This document shows, piece by piece, positions 1 to 14,100 of a stretch of 64,000 nt of DNA. Made by a program: the position numbers and the translations under genes. The notes under the pieces were generated by a model. The model saw nothing but the letters and a program-made list of their open reading frames with translations. It ran no database searches and was not told where the DNA came from. This DNA is from Gordionus sp. m RMFG-2023 (lineage: Eukaryota; Nematomorpha; Gordioida; Chordodea; Parachordodidae). The first letter of the stretch is position 1. Each line of letters begins with the position of its first letter. The stretch covers positions 19,470,846-19,534,845 of the forward strand of contig NC_088779.1 of assembly GCF_954871325.1 (NCBI RefSeq), given 5' to 3'.

Positions 1-584
1 TAGTTTCAAGTTAAATTGGCCATACTTAATTTGACTAAATCTAAAAGGCAACTTGATAGGCTGATGATAACGTTAAAAAATGTCATGCCTAACCACGATA
101 CTAATACTATAGCAAGATCGAAACCGCGGCCTTCCATAGACGATTTTTTTGAAATAATAATAATATATTATTGAACCTCTAGATGCGATTTTTAAATCTA
201 AAAATACTCATTTAAATATCTTTGATGATTTTTTTCATATTAAAAGTGTGTTTATTAAATTTAATACTCGTTGCCCTCAAGTGCTAGTGCTGAACGATTA
301 TTTAGTATGGCAAAGCTTATACTTCTGATCGTCGCTCTAGAATTGGGGAAGATAGTACCGAAATGTTATTATTATTAAAGTGCAATATTAAATAAATTAT
401 ATATATATATATGTAACAAATTATAGTCATGTTTTTATAACAATACTTTATTTGTGGAAATAAAGTTATGTAAAAAATATTTTTAAAAAAACAAAATAGC
501 ATAAAAAGTAGCTAATAGCGCGCTACTCGTTTGAAAGCGGTAGCGATAGCGCGCTACTTTTAAAAGTAGCGTTTAACAACACTG
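1..584 (+). mobile_element. hAT transposon, 3' part, cut by the window edge
   Basis: From about 240 to 395 the plus strand encodes, with one frame change, a hAT C-terminal dimerisation domain: a Phe-rich lead, then S-A-S-A-E-R-L-F-S-M-A-K, then S-D-R-R-S-R and a leucine-rich tail ending at a stop near 395. The element ends near 584 in a hAT-type terminus (reverse complement CAGTGTTGTTAAACGCTAC) that carries repeated GTAGCGCGCTA words. The 5' part lies outside the window. It is decayed: the reading frame shifts within the conserved block. Confidence 0.75.
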
Positions 585-655
585 CTGGCCGGATATATTT
601 TTTTATAAATCTTTTGGGCTGTATTAGAAAATTAGACCCTTTGCAGATCACTAGT
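585..655. mobile_element. End of a MITE with a TAGTGATCTGCA terminus
   Basis: The stretch ends in GCAGATCACTA and carries a short GGGC/GCCC-type block beside T-rich DNA. The same terminus, with CGGGCC-type blocks next to A/T runs, recurs near 17207 and 42050. Only one end is visible here, so the hAT at 1-584 probably inserted into it. The remaining bases to 815 are A+T-rich with nothing I recognise. Confidence 0.35.
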
Positions 656-815
656 AGACATTATGTCATATTTGACACATAAGTTTAGCTATTTTATTTT
701 AGAAAGAAAATAATTGTAAAAATATTTATACTTTATTTAGCTAAGTTTACATGAATATCAATGAGAAATTAATATTTTAATAAACATATTAATTAAATAA
801 TATCATACAATAAAT

Positions 816-3428
816 TAGTGAAGGTCACGGTCCGGTCTTTGGTTCGGACTGGACCGATAACCTCGGACCGGATCGGACCACGGTCCTTAAAAAAATCGAT
901 CCAGATCGTGGTTCTAAATAAAAACATATTTTTTTTAACCTAATTTAATTTGTTTTATCATTTTATTAAATATAAGAGTATTATATAAACAATATATAAT
1001 TAATTATGAATAATATAATAATTAATTATGAATAATATAATAATTAATACAAATATTTAATTTAAATAAATGCTAATGTCTTTGTTTGTAGAACTTCCTT
1101 GGAAGGAATTAGAAGAGGGACTTAATGGAGGCGGTAGATCTATTCCATTCTTTAACCAAGAACACATACACATCAAAGCTTGTATTGTTTTGTTTGCCTA
1201 TTCCTTTTTTTAGTGACAAGATCTCCTGCTTTCGAAAATATTTGTTCACAGGGGACAGATGTTGCTTGAATTGCTAAAAAATTTCTAGCTGCTAATGAGA
1301 GGACTGGAAATCTATATAATAAACTATATTGACTAATTAAAAAATATAAAAGACCTTTCACTATTGGCTTTCCACCATACTAATATGTCATCCTTTAATG
1401 AAACAAGAGGTTCATTCAAATAGGTGTGAAGTTCTGATATATTTTCTTCAATGATTTCTGCCGATATATAATCCCCTTCTGAATTTCTTTTTTGGGATAA
1501 AATTCTTTCTAAAAAACTAAATTCAATGATTTCCTCCTGGTACAAATGTTTGAAAATTAGGATTTAATAAATAAATATTAAAAATATACCTGAGAATCCG
1601 TTATTCCTGTATTTTTTTTATTTTCTATTTTCCTTAAATATTTTGAAAATTTGGTCATATACTCAATTCTATGAAGAGTATTAGGCATGTAAACTTGTTT
1701 TAATCTTGGATCCAATAATGTTGAGACATATGATTCATAGCAAAATAATTCTTTGAGATATTTCTGCATTTTAACCAGCATGTTATTAAGAATTTCTTGT
1801 ATTGTTATTATCCTTTTTTATATTATTTAAAATTTCATTATTTATATTCTCCATATATAACATGGAAATCCCAACTGTAGGATATTTGGATCCTGATAAA
1901 TCAAGTGTGGTTTTATAGAAGGGCCTTAGAAAATCTACAGCCTCTTTTATAAGGTTTTCTTTTTCACATTCAGTAAAGAAAACTCCTTTAAATTGTTTGT
2001 AATTCAAAAAAAAAGTACTTCTTCTATAGCATCCATGTTCTAAAAATTAAATATTTTTTAAAAATAATTGGATAAAAATCTAAATACCTCATTAATTGTA
2101 TTCATCATTAAATAGGAGCTATTCCATCTAATAGGGATATCAGAAGGGATTTTAAATTTTGTAATATCCTTATTTTCACATATTTGTACATATGCTTGAT
2201 TTATTTTGGGTGATTTATTTATAGAAAAGGCTATGTCTCTACACTTTTCTAGGATAGTTGTAATATGTGATATACCTTCCTGAGATATTAGGTTTAGAAT
2301 ATGGGCATAGCATCTAAAGCCTTTAAATTTTTATTCCTTATAAATATTCTGCAAAATATCCATGCTTTTTAGGATGTTATTGGCAGTATCTGTAGTACAG
2401 GCCAGTATATTCTCCTCCAATTGATATACATCAATTACTTCTTTTATAAGGATATTTCTTCAGAAGTATGAGGAAATGGGATATGATTTATATCAAGTAA
2501 ATTATTTTTTAATGTAAAAGAAGAATCAATATAATGTGCAGTAATGGCTATAAATGAAATTTTATTTATATTGCTCCACATATCTGTGGTAATATTAAAG
2601 AATTATTTTTATTTAAAATATCTTTTAGAGAATTTCTTAGTTTCTCAAAATTAGCTGTATAAAAATTTTTAACTTTGTTTTTTGACCAAATTGTAGCAGT
2701 TGAGTTTAAATATTTGATTAAATTATGAAGACCTGAACTTTCAAAAGTCTTCATAGGCAGAGAGTCCATTATTACCCATTTTATAATGAGTTGGTTCATA
2801 TGATCTGTTTGGAATTTATCCAATGGTATTGAAGAAAGTGATTTTGTACTTGTGGAGGGCATATTTAAATTAAGAGTAGATTGTGTTTTTGAGATATTTT
2901 CATTTTCATTATTAGAAGTATAAATTTTATGTTTTATCAAATGTCTGCTTAAGGTACCTAATTATTTTATTAAGAAAGGTTAAATTATTTTGACAATGAA
3001 TTATTCAGACAGTTTCTTAAGAAAAAATAATATATAAATAATAACCAAAATATTTTAATAATAATACTGCTTATTTTGATTAATTTATTGCTTAAAAAAT
3101 TATAAACAATTATTTTGTTACTTGTTGCTGACGATATGTTAAATTTGGTGTTACAGTGAACACATATTCTATGTTTTTTATTAGGACTATAAGTAAAATG
3201 TTTCTTGGACAAACTTATGGTTTTCATATTGTAAAAAAAATTAATAAAATCTAAAATAACTCCTCTAGAAAAATATCATAAAATAAAATATACAAAATAA
3301 TTATATTAATTAAATAGTAAAGTAAACTTAAATATTAATAAAAGACCGGTCCGGACCACGGTCCTCAACAAAAAGATCGGTCCGGTCCCGGTCTAAGACC
3401 GATAGGACCGGACCGTTGACCTTCACTA
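816..3428 (-). mobile_element. hAT transposon with BED finger, full length but broken
   Basis: Termini are inverted: TAGTGAAGGTCACGGTCCGG at the left and its complement at the right, followed by repeated CGGTCCGG words. Flanks CAATAAAT (808-815) and CATTAAAT (3429-3436) fit an 8-bp target duplication with one mismatch. On the minus strand the transposase runs right to left: a CVHC zinc finger near 3160, then C-T-T-D-T-A-N-N near 2390, F-R-C-Y-A-H near 2310, I-P-I-R-W-N-S-S-Y near 2130, L-L-D-P-R-L-K near 1715, and the C-terminal L-A-A-R-N-F-L-A-I-Q-A-T-S-V-P block near 1270. The frame changes several times, so it is not active as read. Domain order is that of ZBED-type hAT transposases. Confidence 0.9.
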
Positions 3429-3447
3429 CATTAAATAATCTAATGAA

Positions 3448-3742
3448 TTAGAATAAAATTTGACTTTCATTTTCCCTTCCATTGGAATAAATGAATGATT
3501 TGGCCATTATAAATCTATTTTCAAGATTGGTTTCCATTCTTAAATATTCAATGTTGCTGACAAATATATAATTAATCCCTAGGATATTAATTCCCGCATA
3601 ATTATATAAATCCATAGGAGTTAGTCTATGATTTTCATAAGGGTATTGCAGGCTTGCTCTAGCCGCCAACCTCTTAGTAAAAATATTATATTTATATAAT
3701 TTGTTCCACTTTTCTAAAGATTGCCATATCTCATGAAGTAAA
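3448..3742 (-). CDS. Unidentified terminal exon, possible host gene
   Basis: An open frame starts after a candidate acceptor (ACTAAG, exon from 3742) and ends at a stop at 3448. It reads about 98 codons, beginning L-L-H-E-I-W-Q-S-L-E-K-W-N and including R-L-A-A-R-A-S-L-Q-Y-P-Y-E-N and the segment M-D-L-Y-N-Y-A-G-I-N-I-L-G-I. The composition is protein-like, with mixed charged and aromatic residues and no low-complexity runs. I do not recognise the family. It sits 20 bp beyond the hAT at 816-3428. It could be a host 3' exon or the remnant of another element. Confidence 0.3.
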
Positions 3743-5102
3743 CTTAGTTGAGAATTAAAATTTTATATTTTACTATCTTCAGTTAATTTGATATGGAATA
3801 TAACATATATATTATGTTATCAAATTCTTCGACATATATCACTGATTTTTAAGGGGAAGGGCATATGGTTGGTTTTTTGGTAATAACTTTGGATTAATTT
3901 TGGGTTTACACAAAAATTCACTGATCAAATTTGATATTTTACAATATTAGTATAAAACCAAGCTGATGCTGATACGATATTTATATGTTCCATTGTTAAA
4001 TTCATGGAAGAACACAGAAATGGAATAAATCATATTTAAATATTTAAAAATATCATTTTTATTTTAAATTTAAAAGTATTGCTTCTTCTACATAAAAAAT
4101 ATGTAAAACGTTATAAATCTAACACTATAATTTAAAAAAAGCAAACTAACTTTCACGAATTATTAATTGTATTTTTTTTTAATCTCCAAAGGTTAAGCAC
4201 CTTTAAAATATAAACAATATTAATAAATGAATGTTGTATTGTTAAACAGCTATATTTAACGATTTTGAAAAAGGGCTACAATATTTTACCCAAAATATTA
4301 TTACTTAAGCCTCAAAATCTGCCAATCCAAACATTTCTGCCATCTGTGGGTAAAATTGGATTAATATACTTTTCGCCAAAATCTTGAGTTAAACGTTTTT
4401 AAAATTGGCTAAATCGAACCATTTAACATTAGATATTTTATAAAAAATCCTTTTCTTTTTGCAGATAATATAACAAAAAAATGGTATAAGATTTTAAAAT
4501 ATTTAAACATTTCAATAAAATTGGATTTTAGTTTCCTTTCATTAATTTATTATGAAATTATTTATAAAATAACAAAATTTATGACTATATAAAATACCCA
4601 AAACAATTAAAATATCGGATGGGCACAGGCACAGCCCTCTTTATTATAATTAAAATGTTTTTATACAAAATAAGAATAAAAATATATCATTATTTTATAA
4701 AATAAAATAAGATGCTATATTTGTTTATTTTATTTTATACAATATGTTTTATTTGCATTTTATATCTTTGGATTTAAGAAGATTGTAAACAGTTCATTTA
4801 GAAATATTAAACTTTTAGAACATTCTCATTGAGTATTATGAAAAATTTAATAATTTAAATTGTAATTAATGATAATTCGTTATATTTGTTTTCATTATTA
4901 ATTTTGTTATTTGACATTTAATAGTTTTAAAAAGTTGATAAAATTTTATAATATAAATGAATGAATCCAATAAAAAACACAAATGCCCTTTATAGGGTTC
5001 TTTAGCAAATGAACAAATAATTAAAAATATGCCCACTTTTTAAGGTAGACATTTGCCCAATTTATCAGGACGTCATAATAAAACTCTAATTTATTAAATT
5101 AG
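3743..5102. other. A+T-rich non-coding stretch upstream of the PP4 exon
   Basis: I see no coding segment here. The phosphatase N-terminal motifs GDxHG, GDxVDRG and RGNHE were looked for in all frames by eye and not found, so the earlier PP4 exons probably lie outside the window. One 200-bp MITE copy lies at about 4236-4432 and is listed separately. Confidence 0.5.
4236..4432. mobile_element. MITE, 200-bp family (TAGTGTTGTtaAA ends), copy 1
   Basis: The left end reads TTGTTAAACAGC and the right end AAATCGAACCATTTAACATTAG. The interior has a TTTCTGCCATCTGTGGG segment and an AAAATCTTG segment that match the copies at 39843-40046 and 44089-44292. The family has no coding capacity. The ends resemble short hAT termini. 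No target duplication was clear at this copy. Confidence 0.5.
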
Positions 5103-8100
5103 GTCTATGGTTTCTACGACGAATGTGTTCGCAAATACTCGGGTTCAACTGCCGTTTGGCGTTACTGTGTCGATGTGTTCGACTACCTATCCCTCTCGGC
5201 CTTGGTGGAGGGTGGCGTGTTTTGCGTTCACGGTGGACTTAGTCCCTCTCTAAGCAGTCTCGATCAAATTCGTGCTCTGGATAGGAAACGAGAAGTACCT
5301 CATGATGGGGCCATGTGCGACTTACTTTGGTCCGACCCTGATGAAGCAACACCCGCTGGATGTTGGGGAGTCAGCCCTCGTGGGGCTGGTTATCTCTTCG
5401 GGCCGCGCGTCGCCGCTGAGTTTAATGAAACCAATGGGTTAGTCCTCGTGTGCCGAGCCCATCAACTTGTGATGGAAGGTTTTAAATGGCACTTTCCACC
5501 TCTTATATCTGTGGCTGGCGATACTATATCGTCCAGCATTGGTATCACCAGCAATGCCGAAAAGTCAACCATTTCCAGTAATTAAATTTATTTTTTAAAA
5601 GTAATTATGTCTAGTCTATTTTATTTTAAAATTAAAGGTTTCTTGTCTATTTTATTTTAAAATTAAAGGTTTCTTGAAAGTTCTACTTGTAAATATAAGT
5701 GAAAGAAAATGAAATAATTAATTTCAGACTAGAATCATTTATATTTTAAATCACTTCTATTGATCATTTGGATGAAATTTTATATTTCAAACTAAAATAC
5801 ATAGCCATTCAAATTTTGGCATCCTGACTCTTCTACTTCTGAATATATCAGGAGTTAAAATATAAAGTGACATTTATTATTATTCTTAATCTTAGCCATT
5901 GTCATTGTCATTTAATTTAACTCACTCTTAAGTTTGAAATTCATGTAAAAAAGGAATTTATCCGACTTTTATAAAATATTATGTAAATGTAACTAAGATC
6001 AATCTATATAGAAAAATTTGAATACCAGGTTTTTATGCTATGGAGAAAATTGTAGTATTGTTAATATACCGCGCTCGCGCTACTTTTATTAAAAAAATAG
6101 CCATTGCTGAAGCTCACTACTAATTTTCAATTTTATTTAATAAATACACGTAAAAATTATTAAAACATATTTATAATTATTTCTAAAATAATAATCTTTT
6201 TATTTAGTTTAATTTTGAAATTTATATTTAAAAATATGCCTTTTTAGTTTTCAAAATAATTTGAAATTTATAATGTCCACGATAGAGATTGATATTGAAT
6301 ATAATTTTGGTATACCGATCATATCGACAAAATAATTTTCCTGGGAAATGATGGGAATATAAAAAAAAATTTTGTGAATTTGCAAAATATTTTGATTTCG
6401 ATAAAATTTTAACATAGGGTATAAATTTCATTGTGAGATATGCCAGGGTTTTATCATCAAACAAGACTGGGAGCCTCAATGAGGACACATTTAGAAGTAA
6501 TATCAAACAAATTTAAGATCAATGTTTAGCCTCATCCTTTATCTTTAAAATAAAATGGATTAAAGTTGTATCTAATCTTTTTTTTGAGCAATTGAGTTTA
6601 TTTGAAGGTTGATTTTCTAGTCTAGTCCAAACATTGTATGTTTCGACTGGCCATAGAATTATTCAGAAATTATATTAAAAATTACAATAAATAATTAATA
6701 GTGTTATCTCATTTTATCATCAGACTCATATTTAATGATAATATTTTATAAATTATTATCCGGTTGTTGAACATGCTATAAATTAACCACTTTCTATTTT
6801 TTTTTATCAAAACATGCTAAAAAAATACTTATTTCAATCCTTTCACATTTTACAATTTTGTGATAAATTTTTAAATATAAAATCTTCTTTTACCATATTA
6901 AAGTGAAACGAGTGTTAAAAATCAACTAACAATAAAAGGGGATAAATATAATAAAATTTTATTTTAATTTAATACATATTGAAATTAAATATGGACAAGC
7001 AATTAATTAACAAGATTAATCGTTTTTAAATTAATAAAAAGAAATTATGTTGTAAATATAAATTTGTAATATAAAATGGAAATTTTTTTTTGATCTTCTT
7101 TGAGAATGTTCAAGTAAGATTTTTGTTTAAATTTTATCTAAAATTCTAAATCATTTTTTGTAAAAAGTCTTTTTGATATTTGAAAATATTTTAGAATTTC
7201 TTAAATGTAATCTATTTTGAAATTTTGCACCAATTTATTTCGATAAAAATATGATAATACTATAAAATTTTTTAATAACTTCGATAAAATAATTAATACA
7301 TAAAAAATATAATTATAATTTATCAAAATATTCTTTTGTTCCACTAATTTGATGATGGTACCTATTTAGAAATTAAAAGAGTTAATATTATAATTATTAA
7401 TACAAATCAATTAAAAGGATTACCTAATTAATCAGTTGCCCGCGATAGCCCAACTCCAAATAGTTTTGCATGTGATTGTAAAAGTTAGTAAAATCATAAG
7501 GAATAAATCCGTGTAAGAGCTGAATAATATTCCCAATAATTTCATCTCTTGAATTAGGGCGGGGATTTATTGCTCGATATTTATTTTTCAAGACTCCAAA
7601 AAAAATTTTGATGGGATTTAGCTGAGGTGAATATGGTGGTAGATATTCAATCTTATATTTATATGCATCGATAAGATGGCTTCTATGGATAGATGCATTA
7701 TCCATTAAAATAATTGCATCTGGTGGTAAGGCACTCATAAGCTCTGTCATAAAATCATGGAATAACAATCTCCTTCGATTATTTTATAATGGATTACCCC
7801 TCCAATTCCAATTGTATAAAGTATGCTTACATTTTTACCCTTAGAGGATGGAATTTTTATTACTGGACGGACATTGTATGGTGCCCAGGAGTAGATTGGT
7901 ACAACGTGCAAGTTTATTCCAGTTTCATCTAAGAAATATAATTTTTCTCTTGGGGTATTTAAGATCTTTACACAATAGATTTGACGAATATTGATTGCCC
8001 CAGGAATATTTCTTCTATCAGGCTCCTTGCCAGCTCTTTCGACCAACCTATATTTTTTATATATTTGCTAATTGTTGTTTTCGTTCTTGGACTACCAGGA

Positions 8101-11100
8101 GGTAAATTTTCTATTATCTGCTGGATAGTAAAAGTATTATTATCCATCAATAAATTTATGATGAGTCTTTCAATTATGGAAGTATCTTTTTTTTTACTTC
8201 CTCTTTTTTGAATATTATATTCTTTTAAAGGTTCTCCATTTATATCTGGGAATGTGTCCCGTCTAAATTTATGAACTGATGCTGTAAACATTTTATTTTG
8301 CAATGTCTTTAATTTTCATCTGTTCTCTTTCTGGCATTGATAACATTTTAGTAATTATATCTATTTTTTCTTTATTCCAATATTTGTGTATTCTTTTTGG
8401 TCTTTGAATTCTCGACGAAAATTGGGAGTTTTCATTTAAATTGGAAAAATTAATATTACTATTGGATAATAAAGATTCTATATTAAACTTCTTTTTTTTA
8501 TTATTTAAGAAAAATTTAAAAAATTAATAAAAGTCTAACACATTTTTTTATTTTTAATTAAATTTCCAACACAACGATTAATCTAGTTAATTAATTACTT
8601 GCCCATATTTAATTTCAATATGTATTAAATTAAAATAAAACTTTATTATATTTATCCCCTTTTATTGTTAGTTGATTTTTAACACTCGTTTATAAAGAGC
8701 GGGCAAAACATGAGACACTTGAATAATTACCTAAATAATTGTTAAGCTGTTAAGCTTATGTATGAAGTTTAATTACTTTAATTGCAATCAAAATTTATAT
8801 CTGCCACATAATCTTTTACAATTGCATGTATTTTGCTTTTTATAATATTCCAATTGGTCATAATTTTGTTTAAAATATCCATAATATTTTGCTCATTATG
8901 TGTATAAGCAATCTTGTAATTGGTTGAGGAAAATTGATCATTTATTAGAAAAAAATTCAGGTTGGTATGTGTATCCTATCCAATCTAAAACATATGGATC
9001 ATACCAGAGGTCTGCAATGGGCAGGTTTTTGGACCATAAACCCGCCCACCCAATGTTTTGAAAAAATTTAATTTTATTAACCCGCCTGCCCGCTCTTAGA
9101 ATTTTTCCTGCCCGCCCAATGCAGACCTTTGTGAATTTTTTAACCATCTAATTGACACTTACCTACATCCCAAACACTTTTATTCAGTACAATGACATAT
9201 AATATTAAAATAAACTGACCTTTCATTAATTAATATACATTTTGAAGGGTCTTTGAATATAAATCAGCTGTTGACACGCTATTTTGGTTTCCCATTTAAC
9301 AATTATGAAACTGAGTTTTTCATTTTAAAGTTTTCCTAAAATTTTTTATATAAATTATTTATCTGAGGAACCAAAAAGCTTTTAAAGGAATGCATCCTCA
9401 GTCTACTTAATAGTGTATATCACTGATTTAGTAACATCTATAATATTCACTGGCCTTGTTTGTCAGATCTTATTCCTAAATGTGGTATTCGATGTGAATT
9501 GTTTTGTTCTAGCAAATGATGATAATCTTTGAAAAATAAATATGCATATAAAATGACAAAAAATATCGTATTAAAAAAGTTTAACTTCGATATCCACAAA
9601 CTTGCCTCAGATACTTTGAATATCTTGTGTTGTTATTAGCACCAGGGTTTCCATGTCTCCCCTTATCAGCGGGAGACTCCCGCAATTTTTTAGTTTACAC
9701 GTAGGCATCTCTCTCCCGCAAAACTACCACAATTGGAAATCCCGCAAAAATCTACCGCATTTTTTTAATTTTTCCCGCAATTTTTTTTTTATGATTTTAA
9801 CGATTTTAATATACAAATAATTTTTATATCTTTAAAATAAATTTTAAATATTTATTCGAAAAACATGTCTAGTTTGTAAATTTCTTTCTATCCTGTTTTA
9901 TTTTTATCCAATAATAAATCAACATAATTTCATTCATATAAGTCAGTACAAGGGAGTATATCAACATCGATTGCAATACAAAGATATTCTCAAAAATAAA
10001 AAATAATACAGACGCAACTACATTTGCGGAAATCGTATACATCTGTCATTTAGTTCAACATTCACAGAGCTATATCATCACAATGTGGGTCGAATCTTTT
10101 TTCTCATGATATTTAACGACTCCAATATAAGTGCAAACCTTATTTGTGACAGAACAAAAATGAGCAAGTCTATCACAAGTGTTTTAGTACCTGAATCCTA
10201 GAGGTCAATTCTAGACTATTTGAAAGATGGGCATCCATATGCAATTCTAACAGATGCATCTAATAAGGGAAATATTAAAACATTTCCCTCGATCCTTCGC
10301 TATTTTAACAAGAATAAAACATTTCAATAAAACTGTTAAAATTTTTTCCTCGGATAGTGAAAAATTCAACGATGTAGCTAGCCACATAATGGTAAATATA
10401 GCTGATTCAGGGTTATCAATGATTTGCATGTCAGCTTTCTGCGCTGATAATGCCTCTGTAAAAGTTACCGATTTGAGGCAGCACAATAATGAATTAATAC
10501 TAATTGGCTGTATATGCCATATACTACATAATTCTTGCAAGAAGGCAATGAATATACTATCTGTGGATGTCGAAATAATTGTGATAAAATGTTTTAACGA
10601 ATTTAGTTCATCAACTAAAAGAGTTGGTGAAGTGGTCTGACTTGGAATGGTGTGAGTTGTTGCGATATGTACCTATCAGGTGGTTATCATTAATACCTGC
10701 CATCGATAGAATTAAAATTTTACTAACCCTTAAATCAAAATTTTAAAAGCTGTCCTAAAATTTTGAAAAATTTTTTTGAAGGTGAAATGGCAGAAGCTTA
10801 TTTGGGATAAGTTTCACATGTAGGAAATCTACTTCATGAAGTTAATATTCAGTTGCAATCAGAATATTCTTTATTAAAAAAGATTCACAAAATCATGCTA
10901 CAGCTCTGTTCATCTCTACAGTTAAAAATTGATAATAAATTTTATGGCGTTATTGCTAAAAATATTATATTAAAATGTTTTATTAACACAATTTTAGAAT
11001 ATTTACAATCAAAATTTGATTTTAATAACTCTATTTACAAAGTATAAATATTATGACCTTGGAACAGAAACATCAATTGATGGTTTTTATAATTTAATAA

Positions 11101-14100
11101 ATAAAATATATTAAAAACGAAAGACATTGATGTCGTGTTTGAGGAGATTGTAATTCTCTCTATTTTTATGATTCGCCAAAATACTTAAAGTTGGTCTAAA
11201 AGCAGAGGAGAAATGGGTAGAATTTTTTCGTAATAACGATAAATCCCCATGCTTAAAATATGCGAGTATGTCTTCTCCTTACCTCATTTTAATGCCTCAT
11301 CCGAGCACATTTTTAGCCTGATGAGGACTGCCTGGAAAAAGGAGAGAAATCGGATTGCTTTAATAACATTAGAGGCCGAGCAAATATATATGTCATGCTA
11401 GGAATTTTATGAATATCTCAATAACGACGATAAACATTTAGTTCTATTATTTAAATCTCAAATAAAATATAATTAAGTTTTAGCAATTGCACCATAAAAT
11501 TTATTATTAATTTTTAACTGTAAAGATGAATACATCTGCAGCATAATTTTGTGAATCTTTGTTAAGATTCTTCTGATTGCAACTACACATTAACAGCATG
11601 TAGTAGATTTCCTACATGTGAAATCATTCCTAAATATACTCTGCCATTCATTATTGAAAAAAATTTTCAAAATGTTAGGACAGATTTTATAATCTTTATT
11701 TAACTAATATTTTTTTAAAGGTTTATAAAATTTTAAAATTCTATCGATGGCGTGTATTAGAAACATATCGCAACCAACATTGTGCTGACTCAATTCTGTA
11801 AATATATTCTGTTTTTACCAAATTCACTGAGGCATTATCAGATCAGAAAGCTGACATGCAATTTATTGATAATCTCGAATCTGCTATATTTACCATTATG
11901 GTTAGATATGTCTTTGGATTTTTCACTATTTGAGGGGAAAAAATTTAATAGTTTTATTGAAACAACCTTAATTTTGTTGAAATAGCGGAGGATTAATATT
12001 TCCCTTATTAGATGCATCTGTTAGAATTGCATATGTATGTCGATCTTTCAAATCGTCAAGAATTGACCTCCTGGATTTAGTTTCTAAAACATTGATGATA
12101 GCCTTGCTAATTTTTGTTCTACAAGTATAGTTTTCATTTATATTAAAGTCGTTAAATATTATGGGAAAAAGATTCTACCAACATTGTGTTGATAAGTATC
12201 TCTGTGAATGTTGTACTACAAGATAAGTGATTCATTTGCCGCAACTGAAGTTGCATCTCTATTATTTCTTATTTTTGGGTACCTTATATGTATTTAAACG
12301 TGATAAGTGATAATTAAGCGCATCCCTATAATTTATACACACACACGGTAGATTTCCAATTGCGGTCATTTTGCGGGACATTCGCATAAAATATATTTTT
12401 AATTGTAAAATTTAATAAAATTTTATCTTGTTTACATTCTTTTATATTTAAAAAAGATCTTTGGTTTTTTTATAAATTATTATATTTTAATAAATCAAGA
12501 TGTTATTTTATTTTGAAAAATAGCGGCCGAAGGTCGGAACATTTTAGCAATTTTTATATTTTCTCCAGCAATTTTCATATTTCTCCCGCATAATACCAAA
12601 TTTCTCCCGCAATTTGAATAATTTGACCTGGCAACCTTGATTAGCACAGAGAAAACTATTTGCAATTCATAGATCTTGATTCCTGTAATAATTTTAAGCG
12701 CCTTATTAATACTTTATCATTGCTTAAATTTAAAAAAGATATTCAGGTTTTTCCATAAGGTATGAATAGTCTAAATGAAGGAAATGGGTATTGTTAGTAT
12801 TTTGAAAATTTTTATCATCCATTTATATGAATTCTTGCTCCCAATATTTTTTCCAGTCAAGAAACACTGTTATCGGTCCATATCTAAGTTACTGATCATA
12901 TAAATTATCAATAAATCCGCTCTGATCCTCCGTCAGAAACAGCGGGCAAGCTTGGATGGCTCTATTTAAAACATTTGAATTATTTAGAATATTAATAATC
13001 TTTGTACAAATAATACGATTTTTGTGCGGAAAGTTAAAGTCCATGTAAAATATGGTTAAGAAATATTTAAAAATCTATTTTTAACATCGTAATGGCCTAA
13101 TTATTACTATAGAGCAATTTTTTCTATTTATCCCCAAAAGCCCTACTCTAAATAAAAAATTTTGTCCGGCCCGAATCGGCTTCTTAATTGAGGAAATAAA
13201 GTTTTACATTTTTTACAATGAACATAATCGAATTTTTTTTTATCTTTATCAATATCTTTAAGATTCATTATTTTACTCCTATAATTTTTTTTAATGTTAA
13301 ACACATATATTTTAATATAATATAAAGGGTTCATTTTTATTCACAAAATAAAAGTATATGGCACCTTGTTTCTTAATTACAAATAAATGAAATTAATACC
13401 TTTTAATTCTAAAAAAAAAATTATACAAACAAAAAAAATATTGGCGCCTTGATTCTTAAAAAGATTTAAAAATTACATCAATTTTATTACACAAAATTGA
13501 ATTATTTATATTTCAAATTTAAGATCGGTCTCAATTTTTTAAAATTATAAAGCCCGAATCATCGATAACCTTTTGCAGATTTCAAATATAAATTTATATC
13601 GAATTTTTATAAACTAAATATTTTTTATAAATTAAAATCCAAAAATTTAGGGCCTAATATTAAAATAGGTCTAGTTAGAAATTAATAACAAATTGATTAC
13701 CTGCTTATTTAACTTATTACTGCTGTGTTTTTATTCTTGCATTAAATAATCATAAATCCCTACCCCCGCCCCCCCCCCTCCATCCCTCAAAAAATTTATA
13801 CACTAAATATATCTTTAGTGACAGTTTAAAATAATACCAATTTCAATTTATCATATCATTGATTTCATATTAAAATTATTTAATCTATTTAATAACACAA
13901 GAAGATGATAATTATACAAACGGCATCGGTGGTACTGTATTAACTGTTTGGTCCGCACCGAATTATTGTTACAGATGTGGTAATGTGGCCGCTATTTTGG
14001 AATTGGACGAAAATTTAGGAGTTAATTTTAAAATTTTCGAAGCGGCACCTAGAGAAAACTCAAAAGGTGCACCCTGCAAATTACCTCAACCAGAATATTT

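Noticed and set aside
7424-8303. A bacterial IS630 insertion indicating contamination
   Set aside because: The element has long A+T-rich TIRs in line with the host composition and lies inside an animal intron; eukaryotic members of this superfamily are common.
10247-10540. A 97-codon minus-strand ORF
   Set aside because: It is antisense to the clear hAT transposase frame; the same is true of 15517-15762. The plus-strand reading holds the motifs.
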